A stretch of 64,000 nt of DNA, taken from assembly GCA_951217055.1 (NCBI GenBank), contig OX578280.1, positions 44,209,882-44,273,881 on the forward strand, given 5' to 3'. Shown here in pieces: positions 47,264-58,564 of this stretch (position 1 is its first letter; the number at the start of each line of letters is the position of its first letter). Source of the stretch: Gerris lacustris. Taxonomy: Eukaryota; Arthropoda; Insecta; Hemiptera; Gerridae. Below the pieces are notes generated by a model. That model saw only the letters and a list, made by a program, of their open reading frames with translations, was not told the origin of the DNA and did no database searches. The position numbers and the translations under genes are program-made.

Positions 47264-48665
47264 ATCTTTAATATTGAAACTCGTTGATTATTACTAAGAA
47301 TTCTTTAATAATTCTAAATTAAGTTATTAAAAACACGACGAGAGGGTTAGATTGCATCTCTCCCTTTATTTCCTTGTCAATGACACTCCTGTCTTCTCGT
47401 TTCGTCCTTTATCTTGCTTACGGATTCTAATTAAGCTCGCCTGATTTTTTAGCCTCCCTTCCTTAAAGAAAATTGAACTGAATGTAATTTCAGTTTCTCA
47501 GATTCCTCTGATCTTTTTTTTTCTTCTCTCACCCTCATCTTAGTCTTTTTTGTGTAATTGGTATTTACAGAACAATTAGTGCAATATCTTCCCCTAATCT
47601 AATAGGATGTGTTTTTTTTTCTTTTTGCTCTCTCTCTCTTTGGGTATTTTTGCCTTCCGCGCCCTCAAAAGCCATTTTTGTAATTAGTTGTCTAAAGTTA
47701 CATTTAACTTAACTTTTTTTTCTTTCCCCTCTGTTTCAGTTGTTAATTTTCAATCTAATTATCAGTCCTTGATCTCCTAAGTTATTTTTGTTGTTAAAGA
47801 CATCTTTCTTTTTATCTATCTTAAGCTCCTTAAATAAACAAGAATTACGTAGAAATATACTAATTGACATTTCAGTTCTAGTAAACATTTCTATCAGATT
47901 AAAAAACTGATTCTTAAAATGTGATTCTAGAAATAGATTTTTTTTTTTAAATTTGCTCTGGCTGAGGGGTTTAATTTAGTGGTTTTTGAATCATGCGATA
48001 AGGTCGACCATTTTAGAATTTTTTAGCTTCTAATAATGGTAGGTTTTTGCCATTTTGATTCATCTTCAAAAGATTCTGAGTTAATTGAATGCATCATCTT
48101 TTTTATTTATTTTTTTAGTCACAACTACTGTTTTACATGTTAAGTAACAGGCTACTATACTTATGAAATTATACTTTTTAAATCTGACAGCTCAGATCAG
48201 CCAACCTATGGGGGAGAAGAAATAACCACTAGGCCGGTAGGAGGGGTGGGGCAGCATCATTTGTTTCTAAACAAAAGAAGGTTATGTTACTCCATTTCAA
48301 ATCGCGATCTTTTCAACTAGCTTTGTCCTTTGACTTTAACTTATTATTTACGAATATTTCTTTCAATTAATATAAATTTATTTTCCTTTGATGTTAAATA
48401 AATGCAATTGTTATGAAATGTAAAAGTGAAAGCCTAAAACTTCTTAGATACAGATTGATATAACTATAATAATAAATATAATAATAAATAAAATGCTATA
48501 ATAATAAATAAGATATAACTATAATAATTACATCTCAGAAATATATCAATATTGACTCTCTTTTTTGTTTGCACATAGATAATTAATGTTCTTTTTTAAT
48601 TCATAATTTGTTTTGGTAGGCGTATTACTGATTTTTTTTATTGTTCTGTACCTGATTTGATTTAA

Positions 48666-48669
<4 letters not shown>
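47260..48669. other. No gene recognised; pyrimidine-rich
   Basis: C/T-rich on the plus strand at about 47340-47800. No domain, RNA gene or repeat partner was seen. Confidence 0.4.

Positions 48670-48730
<61 letters not shown>
48670..48730. repeat. (TA)n microsatellite
   Basis: A tract of about 60 bp; the IYIYIY reading here is an artefact. Confidence 0.95.
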
Positions 48731-48732
<2 letters not shown>

Positions 48733-48861
48733 AAATTTACGTCATAATGTAGATTCAAGGGGTGGAGGTTACGAAGTCTTCTCGAACGGTTATCCTGAGT
48801 GCGTCGCCCCTCCACCAGTGATATTTTTGTTTGCCTAGTTGGCCCGACCTATTACCCTCCA

Positions 48862-48922
48862 AAATCTCAAGCTCTCATTGGCTCTTCTCCCATTTTTTTC
48901 CGATTTTCCCGCGCTGTCAGAG
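48862..48922 (+). repeat. Diverged half of the GGTACAG MITE
   Basis: AAGCTCTCATTGGCTCTTCT, then CATTTTTTTCCGATTTTCCC and GCGCTGTCAG, follows the right half of 17209-17376 (CAGCTCTCATTGGTTACC ... CATTCCCGCGCTATTA). Confidence 0.5.
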
Positions 48923-49124
48923 TTAAAAAGTATAATTTCATGAGTATAGATGCTTTGTCATTGGGTAATAATATAATGACAACAATCATTTAAATAATAA
49001 TAATTGCTTTTAGTTTATTAAAACTAAAATGTAAGTATAATGTAAAATGTGTGTTTGTGCATAAATAAAATGTGTGTTATTATTTAGGACTAATAGGATA
49101 AATTTAAACTAGATGACTTTATAA

Positions 49125-49385
49125 AAACGGAAGCCTCTCCACAAAATTAATTTTGATTTCTAAATTAACCTTTCGGCCATTATCAGTGCCGATAAAATGA
49201 AAAAAAAAAACTCAACAAAAAAGGACTGGGCTTTTTTAAATTCCATTTTTGAAGTGGATTATTGGTTCTTATGTGACTGTTCGTAGGTTTCTTTCTTTAA
49301 TTTTACTGTAACTGATGATGGCCAAGTGGCCGAAAGCTAAATTTGGAAATTTAAATTTATTCTGGGGCTTTAGTTTTTATTATTC
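49125..49385. mobile_element. Family F inverted pair with hammerhead-like motif
   Basis: The left unit (minus strand: CACTGATAATGGCCGAAAGG, then TTAATTTAGAAATCAAAATT) and the right unit (plus strand: AACTGATGATGGCCAAGTGG, then CCGAAAGCTAAATTTGGAAA) face each other across about 115 bp. The right unit has CTGATGA (49312-49318), a GGCC/GGCC stem (49320-49323 with 49328-49331) and GAAA (49332-49335). Confidence 0.6.
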
Positions 49386-50161
49386 TACTTCTAATAAACA
49401 TATTATGTAAATGATTCTTAAAAAAATTATTATTAATTTGCTGCTAAATGAAAATTAAACATCAGTTAAACAGATGGTGATTAGTTTAAAAATAATATGT
49501 GCATATAATAAAAGTTAAAAATAGTTTTAATTAAAAAAATGAAAATAATTGCTTTTAGAAAATATGATATTTGCTTTTAGATCTTAAAAGTTGTTAATAT
49601 CGAAAAAGTACAAGTTCCCATCCTAGTTTTTCAACCTTTTATCAAATGAAATAAATAGCGAGAAATTTGAGACAAAAAATGAGAAATTGGGCCAATGGAA
49701 GAAAAGCTTGGGGAGAGTGTTTGGGTTGGAAAGAATAGCAGAGTGTAGAGAACAGATAAGGAGTTTCAACAAGAGAAAATAACAACAATAGATTTTCTGG
49801 AAAACCAACCCGCTAAAACAGTAACTATGATAATATTAATTCTACTATCTCATCCCAAAGAGATACTAACGGGCTTTAGTCTCTTTATTTAAGAATAATT
49901 AACCATAATTTCCCCTTAAAAAAACATTTTTAGGTTCTTGTTCTTTTAAATAACATTATTTGTTTTTAATTTTCAATTTTTATTTAAAATTTAAGATGCT
50001 TTACAAAGGTTTGTTCAGTAAGAATAATTTTCTTTAAATGGTTTTACATTTAACAAGATGATAATTTAATGAACTAGATAAACTTGAAAAAGGAAAAAAG
50101 TTTGGCTAAAATATTATTTAATGTCCCTTAGCCCTAGAATTAACATAGTAGACTAGCTCAC
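49386..50161. other. No gene recognised
   Basis: AT-rich DNA; the 61-codon minus-strand open frame at 49623-49808 has no recognisable domain. Confidence 0.4.
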
Positions 50162-50427
50162 GTTGATTAAGTCGTGTATACTGATGTTTTGGTTATTTTG
50201 ACTAAAAGGAAATTAAAATATTTTGGTTTAACCTTCATAAAAATTGGACCATTAATGAACTAGCAGATAGTGTGCAACGAATATTTGAATTTCGAATGTT
50301 GATTAAGTCGTGTATTCTGATGTTTTGGTTATTTTGACTAAAAGGTAATTAAAATATTTTCGTTTAACCTTCATAAAAATTGGACCATTAATGAACTCGC
50401 AGATAGTGTGCAACGAATATTTATTTA
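50162..50427 (+). repeat. 136-bp tandem duplication
   Basis: Two units start at 50162 and 50298 (GTTGATTAAGTCGTGTATNC ... GCAACGAATATTT), with only a few differences, so the event is recent. Confidence 0.9.
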
Positions 50428-50521
50428 TTTTTTGGTGGTAAGGTAGATATATAAAAATTACATAGTTAGGATTATAAAATTAATGTAGAGATTATAATGT
50501 AATTAATTAGTAATTATTTGT

Positions 50522-50543
50522 ATTTTTTTTTTTTTTTTTTTTT
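50522..50543 (+). repeat. Poly-T tract
   Basis: About 22 T in a row. Confidence 0.9.
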
Positions 50544-51374
50544 GTCAATCATGTGCAACATTACAGGAGGAGAGTTATTATTTGATGTTATCCCTGTTAA
50601 TTTTAAATCTATAGAAGAGAATCCTTGTATTTTTACATGTAAATGAAAAATTAAATTTTCAGCAAAATTGTTTTTTTTCAAAATTAGCATTTTGCTGAGG
50701 ATTAAGTTTGTCTTGACTTACTTGCCTTATTTCCTTTATTCCTTTGGTTTTTTTCTCCCTTGGTAATTATTTCATCTTTTAGCTCTTTCTCTAATGTTCT
50801 CCTCCTTTATGAGTCTGCTAGGTTCATGTTGATTCCAATTTATGGCCTGTTGGCTGATGATATTTTCGGTTTGGCTGAGTGTGTTGCCCGATCTAACAAC
50901 ACTTTATCTTATTATTATATCTTGTATTATTTCCTATAGCATTTTGGCCGCATTTTATTTTACATAGTTCTTCGTTACTACTTTTTGTCTGACTAGTTTA
51001 CATTCATAGTTATTCTTAGGCAGTTGTCGATGAAGGCTTATTATTGAGAAGACGTATTATTGAGATGATTTATATTATATTGCCTTCACGTTTAAAACAT
51101 ATACCAACACTGATTTTAAGACCACTCAAAAATTCTTAGTTTAATGCTTCGCCTAAGTTGGCGAAACTACCACACTGGTCTTAAGTTGCACAAGGGCTAA
51201 ATTTATACATTAATAATACAAACACAACACATACATTAATATGTATGTGTGTGTTTGTTTGGTGACATAAATTTACACACATACATATATGTAAATGGTG
51301 GTGACATATACTCTGGTTTAAATGTGGCCTCGTTGCTTGAACATTTTATTTTAACCAGACTAGTTGTTGGTCAT
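50544..51374. other. No gene recognised
   Basis: AT-rich DNA, with TGTGTG and TACATA words at about 51220-51290. Confidence 0.4.
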
Positions 51375-51560
51375 CATGCATCATTACACTGACGATGACT
51401 GAATAAGTCGAAACCGGTGTGTATGTTAATATGTATTTATGGTTTGACAATATATCAAAATTATTGATCAAGTAAAAGTGTTTATTTTCTTTTCTTATCT
51501 ACCTACCTTCACTATGAGTAAATACCATAAAATCTCAATCAATACTACTAACTTCATAGT
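51375..51560 (+). repeat. Family D, plus copy with best hammerhead-like core
   Basis: CTGACGA (51389-51395), a GACT/AGTC stem (51397-51400 with 51406-51409), then GAAAC (51410-51414). Family D sequence follows (GACAATATATCAAAATTATTGA, ... GAGTAAATACCATAAAATCT, ... CAATCAATACTACTAACTT). It is the least decayed motif copy of family D in the window. Confidence 0.7.
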
Positions 51561-53103
51561 TGTTAATTAGTTGGTATTCAAGTTGCTCCATTCAAATTAA
51601 TAATTTAAAAGCATTGTTGTTATAGTTTTTTAGCTATTTTTATTTTTAAATCGGTGTTTATGTTTATAAAGAATATTGAATAGGTACGGTTGCTTGGTGT
51701 AGAAAGTCGGTGTGTTTAAGTTGCAATATTCTCGGCTCTAGGGGAGGGTTGTAAAGTTCGGATAAAGCTTATTTTATTATTATTATGTCTAGGTTATGGT
51801 CGAAGGGAAAGGTGTTTTGAAAGCTAAAGTTAATGTTTCCACAAGACCTTTTCTACCCTGAAATGCTTCTGGGAAAGCTCTGCGCTTTCCGTTCACGGTA
51901 TACCTTTTATAATATATAATAAATTAATTTGCAAAACTTGAGTCAACCGACATACGTAAACTTGCCCGAGTCTTGGAAAACATCGGAGCGGTTTTACGTT
52001 AAGGTAATCTGGCTTTATTAATTAAACGAGGATTCTGAGAGATTTTACTGAAATTTTCTTTACGATGAAATAGGAAAATCAAGAAGAGGGAATTTTCCTC
52101 GAGGTTAGAGATGATGATTCGTCTTGAACAGACGATGAAAATTCATGTCGGTTTGGGGGGATTTTCCCTCCATATCTGATTGTTTCGTCGGAATTAGAAT
52201 GAGAGTCAAAGGTGAAGATGCAGGAGCAACATCCTCTTGCTAATACAGGGTGACATCTAGTTGTCACTGGCAGACATTGTGCTGGTAAAATCTTCGGCAA
52301 TCTTTACCTTCTACTCTCGCATTTCCATTTTAAGTGTAGAGATGTTTGTTTTCAACCTGAAGATTGGGAGTCTTGTCTCGTTCCTTTGCCTCGACGTGGA
52401 AGGACAATGGATCTGAGTATCTGACTTCCAGACACCGTTAACAATTCTCTTCAAAGTGTCGACGACCTTTTAAACCTATCACCTCATAAAGTATTTTATA
52501 AATGTACTTATTCCCCTCCTTTCTCTTAAATCAATTTAATTATCTTTCCATAATAATAACTACGAAAAGATGGCGTATTTTCCTAATTGAATTTATCCCA
52601 AAGGCAACAACCTCTTTTTGACATTTTCAATTAATTTTCGTTTCATTTGGCAGTTTGATATATAAATGTTGATAATTTATTTCACTCAACAACAGTCGCG
52701 TGTTAAACAAAATTATCATAAAATTCTTAATTTCATTTCTTAACACAAATAACAGAAAAACATATTGTATAAAATTGATTTGCCTTTATAAGACACCCGC
52801 TTCCAAAATACCCATATCTAACCATACCGAGTGGACATCTATACTTTTAGAGACTGTTGTGTGTATTATTTATACGCAACAGTTCTATATTTCAGCTTAT
52901 AAGCATTACGTTACTTTTCTGCATTGCGCATGTAGCAAATGTGTGCATGTGTGTTGTGTTTCTACATTCAACAAAATGTGCATCGTGTCTGTCTGTTTGT
53001 CTGCAAGCAACGTTTACGCGTGTGACGATAACTTGACTAAAGTCGACTGATTTAGTTGAAATTTGGTTTGGTATACATGTTTTATTTACCAATACTCTAG
53101 CAA
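51561..53103. other. No gene recognised
   Basis: Includes a 116-codon open frame at 52700-53050 (plus) with no recognisable domain, and moderately GC-rich patches at 51840-52000 and 52080-52450. Nothing can be assigned. Confidence 0.4.
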
Positions 53104-53135
53104 GTTCATTGGACACATAAAGCTATCCAATGAAC
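53104..53135. repeat. Perfect hairpin, 10-bp arms
   Basis: GTTCATTGGA and TCCAATGAAC are separated by 12 bases. Confidence 0.8.
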
Positions 53136-54908
53136 ATAGCTTTAAAATATTTATACTTTTATCTCTATGCTAATCTCCAAAAGCCTCAATTCATGTGAAA
53201 ATATCTTTAGATGGATAATCAAGTTTTAATAATCACTTAAAAGGTGTTTGCTTTCTAGTTAAAGAACACATTTTCTCTTATCGGTTCAAGAATATACGTT
53301 TTTTCTTAGCAATAATACAATAGGAAATTAATGGGATTAAAATTAAAAAAAAGAAGCCTTAAGCATGATGGATTGGAAACACAAAGCGATAATTATTCTT
53401 AGCTCTCAACTGGAATTAGAACCCTGATCATTACTTAAAAGGGGAGGCATTGCTCGGTCCCAGAGAAAAGGGAATCAAGTTGCTGTTTTCAACAGTTTGT
53501 TTTGGCAAAGTTTGCTGTTGTTGCCTTTGTTCTTGATCAAATACTCGTACAGAGACGATTTAAGCACAGTTGACAAGTTTTCCTCTCCTAAAGCCCCTTT
53601 GATGTATTAAATACTCTTAGAAAAGGGACTTAGGACTTAGCACTGCAGATAAAGATGTTTTTTTCTACTGTACTTTGGTTCAAGTAGTCTGCTAAACAAC
53701 CTGTGGTTTTTATTACACCAAAAGAGGAAAGATGTTCCTCGGTTGTTTGTTTGTCCTACGATTGAACCTTACTCTTTTTATTTTGGAATACGAAGAAGAG
53801 GTAAAAAAACTGTATAAAAGGGTTGAAGTTTGTCCCTTTTTCTGAGGCGGTGCCTGGGATTGATTAAGGAGTTTCGAAAAGGGAAAGGGTTTGAAGAGGC
53901 TTCCAAGAGAAGGGATTTTAATTTGATTCAGGGAACTAAAGGGTGTGGTTATACTTAAGGACGAAGGGATTCGGCTCTGGAACCAAAGCCCTTTAGGGGC
54001 CAGTTTCAAGAAGCTTCGAGTACCTTTAACCCCTTATAGTCCGAAACGATGTACCCATCCCACTCAGGAGGAAAAACGCCTTTTTTATTCGTCGAGTGGT
54101 TCCCGAAAACACCTCTTACAGTTCCCAGATGAACGATCGCTTTATCGTTTCTTTAAAGTGGACGGAAACATCAAGTCACCACTTCGCTCAAAATAAGACT
54201 TAGAGTGTCTCAATTTTTTTTATATATTCGCATCGTCTATCAAACACTTCTTGACACTTTGCTTAAGCCCTTATAAAATAAGTCCTTTAATGTAAGATTG
54301 TTAAACTTCTTTTAATAGAAATCGTTTTCAAATCTTCATGAAAAAATGTTCTCTTTGTTGTTGGCTAAAAATATTTACGATTATAATAAACTTATAACCA
54401 CTTAATAGAAATACTGTTAATATTCTCATTTTAGTTATAAGCACCATTAAATCAGAAGGCTTCTGCTGACGGAGTCATTATGAGGTTTTTGGTCTCGCTT
54501 TTGTTCACAATGTTACTAAAATGTATGCAATTAACACACCTCTGACGATGATTTCAAATTTAAAAAAGAATTCAGCACTTGCGCTCTTATCAACGCAGAC
54601 AACACCGGAAAAAGAGTACACGATATCATCACACTCCTATCTCAAGAACACGTTCTAGAAACATGAATATCATGAATTTAAACAAAAAATATCAACTCAC
54701 ACATTGAACGTTGATTTTGCATTGATTATCTTCTTTTTTCCTGAAAAAATTAGTTCCAGGAAGTAGCAAATGTACTCTTAAGAAATTAATAACTTAAGTG
54801 TAAAAATACTTTAAACAATTAGATTAGAGTCTAGAGGTATTAAAATTAAACCACACTGTCCGAGACTAAAATCCACTATCACATCCAAAATCACACTATT
54901 ATTTTTGT
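53136..54908. other. No gene recognised
   Basis: The open frames at 53713-54009 (minus) and 53945-54196 (plus) lie in a less AT-rich patch but show no domain. An untranslated or non-coding exon cannot be excluded. Confidence 0.4.
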
Positions 54909-54939
54909 TGCACGTCAAACAATCATTGTTTGACGTGCA
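54909..54939. repeat. Perfect palindrome, 15-bp arms
   Basis: TGCACGTCAAACAAT and ATTGTTTGACGTGCA, with a single central base. Confidence 0.9.
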
Positions 54940-55136
54940 GAGGTCCTAGTGGTATAAGTATCGTTTACAATATTTAACTCTAGACTCTAGAGGATATCCC
55001 CAGAATCTAAGAATTCTCATATAGTATTCTCTTAAAGTAGAATAGACTGCGAAAGACTTAGCAGATGTCATATGACAGCAACAGTAGCGTCAGCGTGGGT
55101 TGTTAAAAGAAATTCAATTTGAAAAAATTAATTTTT

Positions 55137-55731
55137 GATCGAGCTTACTGAAGGTAGCGGAAGCTATGTGATCTTTCTGACGAACGAAAATATTTTATGA
55201 CTCCGATTTTAAGAATTTCAAGACAGAGATCTGTTTTAGACATCAAGAAACATTTTTGGCTTCGTGTCTGTCTGTCGGTCGGCCGCTTAATTTTTACGAG
55301 CCTACATTTCTTAAAAAACTACTTGTGCGATTTTAATGAAATTTGTATGGTAGGTTATAATTAGCCCATTGTTGGTCCCATATAAGTTTCAACCTTCCAC
55401 GCCATTTTATTCCTCTTCAAAATGTGCACAAACATACATTTATTTTTACACCTATATCTTCAATAGACTCATCTGAGTTTTATAAAATTTGAATGGTTTG
55501 TCATTGGGTTGATATAACTAGATTAATTTTGAACGTCTGTGCTATTTAACTTTTGCTTTATTGATACTTTAAGTCATGTAAAAAATCAAAACAATTTGGA
55601 CATATTAAAAAAAGGTGGAAACAATTGAATAAATTAGACAATAATGGCTTGTAAAAGCATAAAATTAATAAATTACGTTATAGGATGTGAGGAAGCCATG
55701 TGCTACACTAATTGGCAATCTATTTTCTAAT
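55137..55731 (-). repeat. Family A copy 11 (near full length)
   Basis: From the hairpin end (GAGCTTACTGAAGGTAGCGG) through TGTCTGTCTGTCGGTCGGCC and both modules to the head (GTGCTACACTAATTGGCAAT). The outermost bases of the terminal hairpin are lost. Confidence 0.8.
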
Positions 55732-56690
55732 CTTTCTTAAAATATAATACTTCTTTACCTTGAAAAAACCCCTGCCTTTATTGAGTTATCTTATGGAATG
55801 GAGACTAAATCCTTTTTTCCGTTGCTGATGAGTTAGAAGAGCATGCAAGAGAGTAAGTCCCAGTTACCGACTCTATACAATCGAATTCCAAGATGCTCTG
55901 AAGAACCATCAATGCACCCCTCTATGTTTCAAACACCACAATCAGAATGAGCTTACAATGTTGCTTTTGTCCTCGACCTGTCTATGTCTATATCTAATAT
56001 CACGATACCTAACATTTCACAAGTTCGTATCTGGTTTAATCAATCCTTTAATGCTTCTCCTTTCTGTCGGATCCGACCCCGATAAATCGCCTATTCCTCT
56101 GGAGAAGCAGTCTTTCACAGGATTTACTAAATATTTTTGAGCTATTTGGTAACACTTAAAAAATCAAATGTGTATAAGCTTACGTGTTAGGAGTTATAGC
56201 ACAACCTAGGGCTTCCTGTAAAAACTGCATCATAAAGGATTGATATCCTTATCACTATTAGAAAATATTTTCAGGATTAGCATAATGAATTATTACTCGA
56301 AGCAATGACTAAACACATTGGACTTTTTTTATCTTTTATCATCTTATACCAATTTTTCAAATTTTTAATAATTCAAAATCCGTCAAAAATTTCTTTATTT
56401 CAAATATCTCTAAACTTATCTTTTATGGTTTCTCATTTAGCTTTAATCGTTACATGCCGATTTTGAATAGTTACACTTTGTTGCCATTATTGTATATTTC
56501 ATTAACATGTACTCTTTTATATGTTTTTTTAAGGTTTCGTTGATCATCCTCGAAATCCTTATGCCGAGGATGATTTCTGTCTGTCCGTCGTACTTTGGTT
56601 CATATCCTCCGAACAAATCCTCCAAATTTTAATGTACTGGCGTAAATTTTTGACTCACACCTAGGAAAAAAATAGAGAAGTTAAAGTACG
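55732..56690. other. No gene recognised
   Basis: AT-rich DNA; open frames at 55958-56140 and 56443-56625 have no recognisable domain. Confidence 0.4.
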
Positions 56691-58092
56691 TTTTCCTAGC
56701 CGCGACTCCAATGGTAGACTGCTCTTCTGAGTTTGCATGTTACCATTTTCCTAGTTAAGGGACTCTCGCGATAATCGAACAGTTAAAATCGCAGTCGCTA
56801 GAGATTTTTCGTGCGTTCCACATGCACCGCAAGGCAGCCATTTTTGGCGGTCAAATGAGGGATTAATTTAAATAAACGAACTAATTCATCGTTAAATTGT
56901 TGTAGAAAGAACTGCTTAATATACGAACATATGATTTCTATAACCTTTATGAAACCTCAAAATATATCTCGCTATCTTGTGTCCCTCACATGTACTCGTG
57001 TTTCCGTCTATCATCTCTCGTCTGTTTTTATAACATGGCGTCAGGTGTGTTTTGGTGAAATTTTGTGGTTAAAATGACTTCGCCGCAGAGTGAAAGAGAA
57101 AAAACTCAGCAGTCCGTCAGCAGTTCTTTTCAACAAATTAGTATTTAAATTTGTACTAATTTAAAAATATATTTAATTAATATTATATAGTGCAGTGTAA
57201 TTAAATATTTATTTAAATAAATGATTAAATTACCTAAATACGAAAAAAAAAAAAAACAAAAAAAAAAAAAAACAAAAAAAAAAAAAAACAAAAAAAAAAA
57301 AAAAACACGATATTTCTTGAAGTATTAAAAAGATATTTAATTCGCCTTTATTTGATATTAGGAGTATATTCGATGCAATGTGAATACTGCAGAATTATAA
57401 AATCCAAGAAAACCATGAGAAATGATAATTGTTTCGCGCCGTTTAGAAATATACGTTATATTGAGGTTTTCAATATTTTCCCCGTTAGTTATTCGTAGAG
57501 GGAGATATAATCGTAGGGAAAGGACAATAACTAATGGTCGACAAAAAGACGTGGCAATCTGAGAAGTGCGCTAGTGATGTTTTTGTGTAATGTAGAGTCC
57601 TTTTTAATTGAACAGACCACTGTGTTGTAATATGAATATGATTTAAGGAAGGTTTGCCGTGTGCAGGTTATAAAACCCAACTCTTGCTCTCTCTCTGAAT
57701 GTAAACAAAACTTCCAACTTTCGATTATGTCGATCTAATCATTTATCTGTAAATTGTGTAATTTAAAGACTGATAAAAAGTGTCATAAAACACTTTGTCA
57801 CTATGAATTTACGTGGGAAATGCAGTTATTTTGGAATAGAAAAAACTCATTGTTGTTCTTTTGTTTTTAATAAATTTTTTTGATAACCTTAATAAGTTTT
57901 GATCAATTGATTTTACTTACTTCGGCAATACTTCGGACTTCCAATTATAAAAGTATCTAAGTTTCCTCTAGTTACATAACCGAATATTGTAATACATCAG
58001 ATGTGTTGCAATATATGGTGGAGACGCGTGGAGAAAAACAAAATTTATAATTTTGTGCCGGCGACTATTGCTGGAGTCGCATCTAGGAAAAA
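56691..58092. mobile_element. Possible 1.4-kb terminal-inverted-repeat element
   Basis: TTTTCCTAGCCGCGACTCCA (56691-56710) is inverted at the right end as TGGAGTCGCATCTAGGAAAA (58072-58091), 18 of 20 positions. TTAA lies 8 bases outside the left end and directly beside the right end, so the exact boundary and target duplication are unclear. The interior has no transposase. It contains a 24-codon open frame (57074-57148, starting MTSPQSEREKTQQS) that cannot be distinguished from chance, and the A-rich array below. Confidence 0.5.
57243..57306 (+). repeat. (A15C)n array
   Basis: Four poly-A blocks separated by single C residues at 57257, 57273, 57289 and 57306, a period of 16-17 bp. Confidence 0.95.
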
Positions 58093-58246
58093 TTAATTCA
58101 ACATTTAATTTGCGTGTGCGAAATGAGCAAAAATGGGCTTAGCTCGTTTTTTTTTAAATTTTCGAGAGGGGAATCAAATGAAAGCTACTGATAAGTAAAG
58201 TACAAATATAAAGACATTCTTAAAAATTGAATTTTTCATGGCACTA

Positions 58247-58564
58247 AAGCCTAGCCCACACCAGTAGACACGTTGCGAGACATTTCTATAGACGTTCTCA
58301 TAGACCGTCTATAGAAATGTCTCGCAACGTGTCTATAGACATCTGCTGGTCTAGGTCTAGCGTCCACACTTGTAGACACGTTGCGCAACATGCTTAACGT
58401 TGCACCATGTCTACCATTTAGAATGGAAAACCATAGACATGCGATTTTTGGTCTAGCAACGAGACCGTAGACGCCGTTTGTCTAGCCGATGTCTATAGAC
58501 AAATAGCTAGATATGTCTCTGAGACCAAAATCGCGCAACATGTCTACTAGTGTGGACAAGGCTT
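58247..58564. mobile_element. TA-flanked MITE, 318 bp
   Basis: The ends AAGCCTAGCCCACACCAGTA and the complement of TACTAGTGTGGACAAGGCTT are inverted, with TA on both sides (58245-58246 and 58565-58566). Inside, a perfect 29-bp hairpin pairs 58266-58294 with 58306-58334. The word TCTATAGAC recurs many times. Non-autonomous, with no coding capacity. Confidence 0.8.

Noticed and set aside
52700..53050. 116-codon open frame
   Set aside because: No recognisable domain, no splice or codon-bias evidence, and length is plausible by chance in AT-rich DNA of this size.
57074..57148. 24-codon open frame MTSPQSEREKTQQS... as a first exon or micropeptide
   Set aside because: Too short to distinguish from chance, with no splice donor or conservation evidence available from sequence alone.
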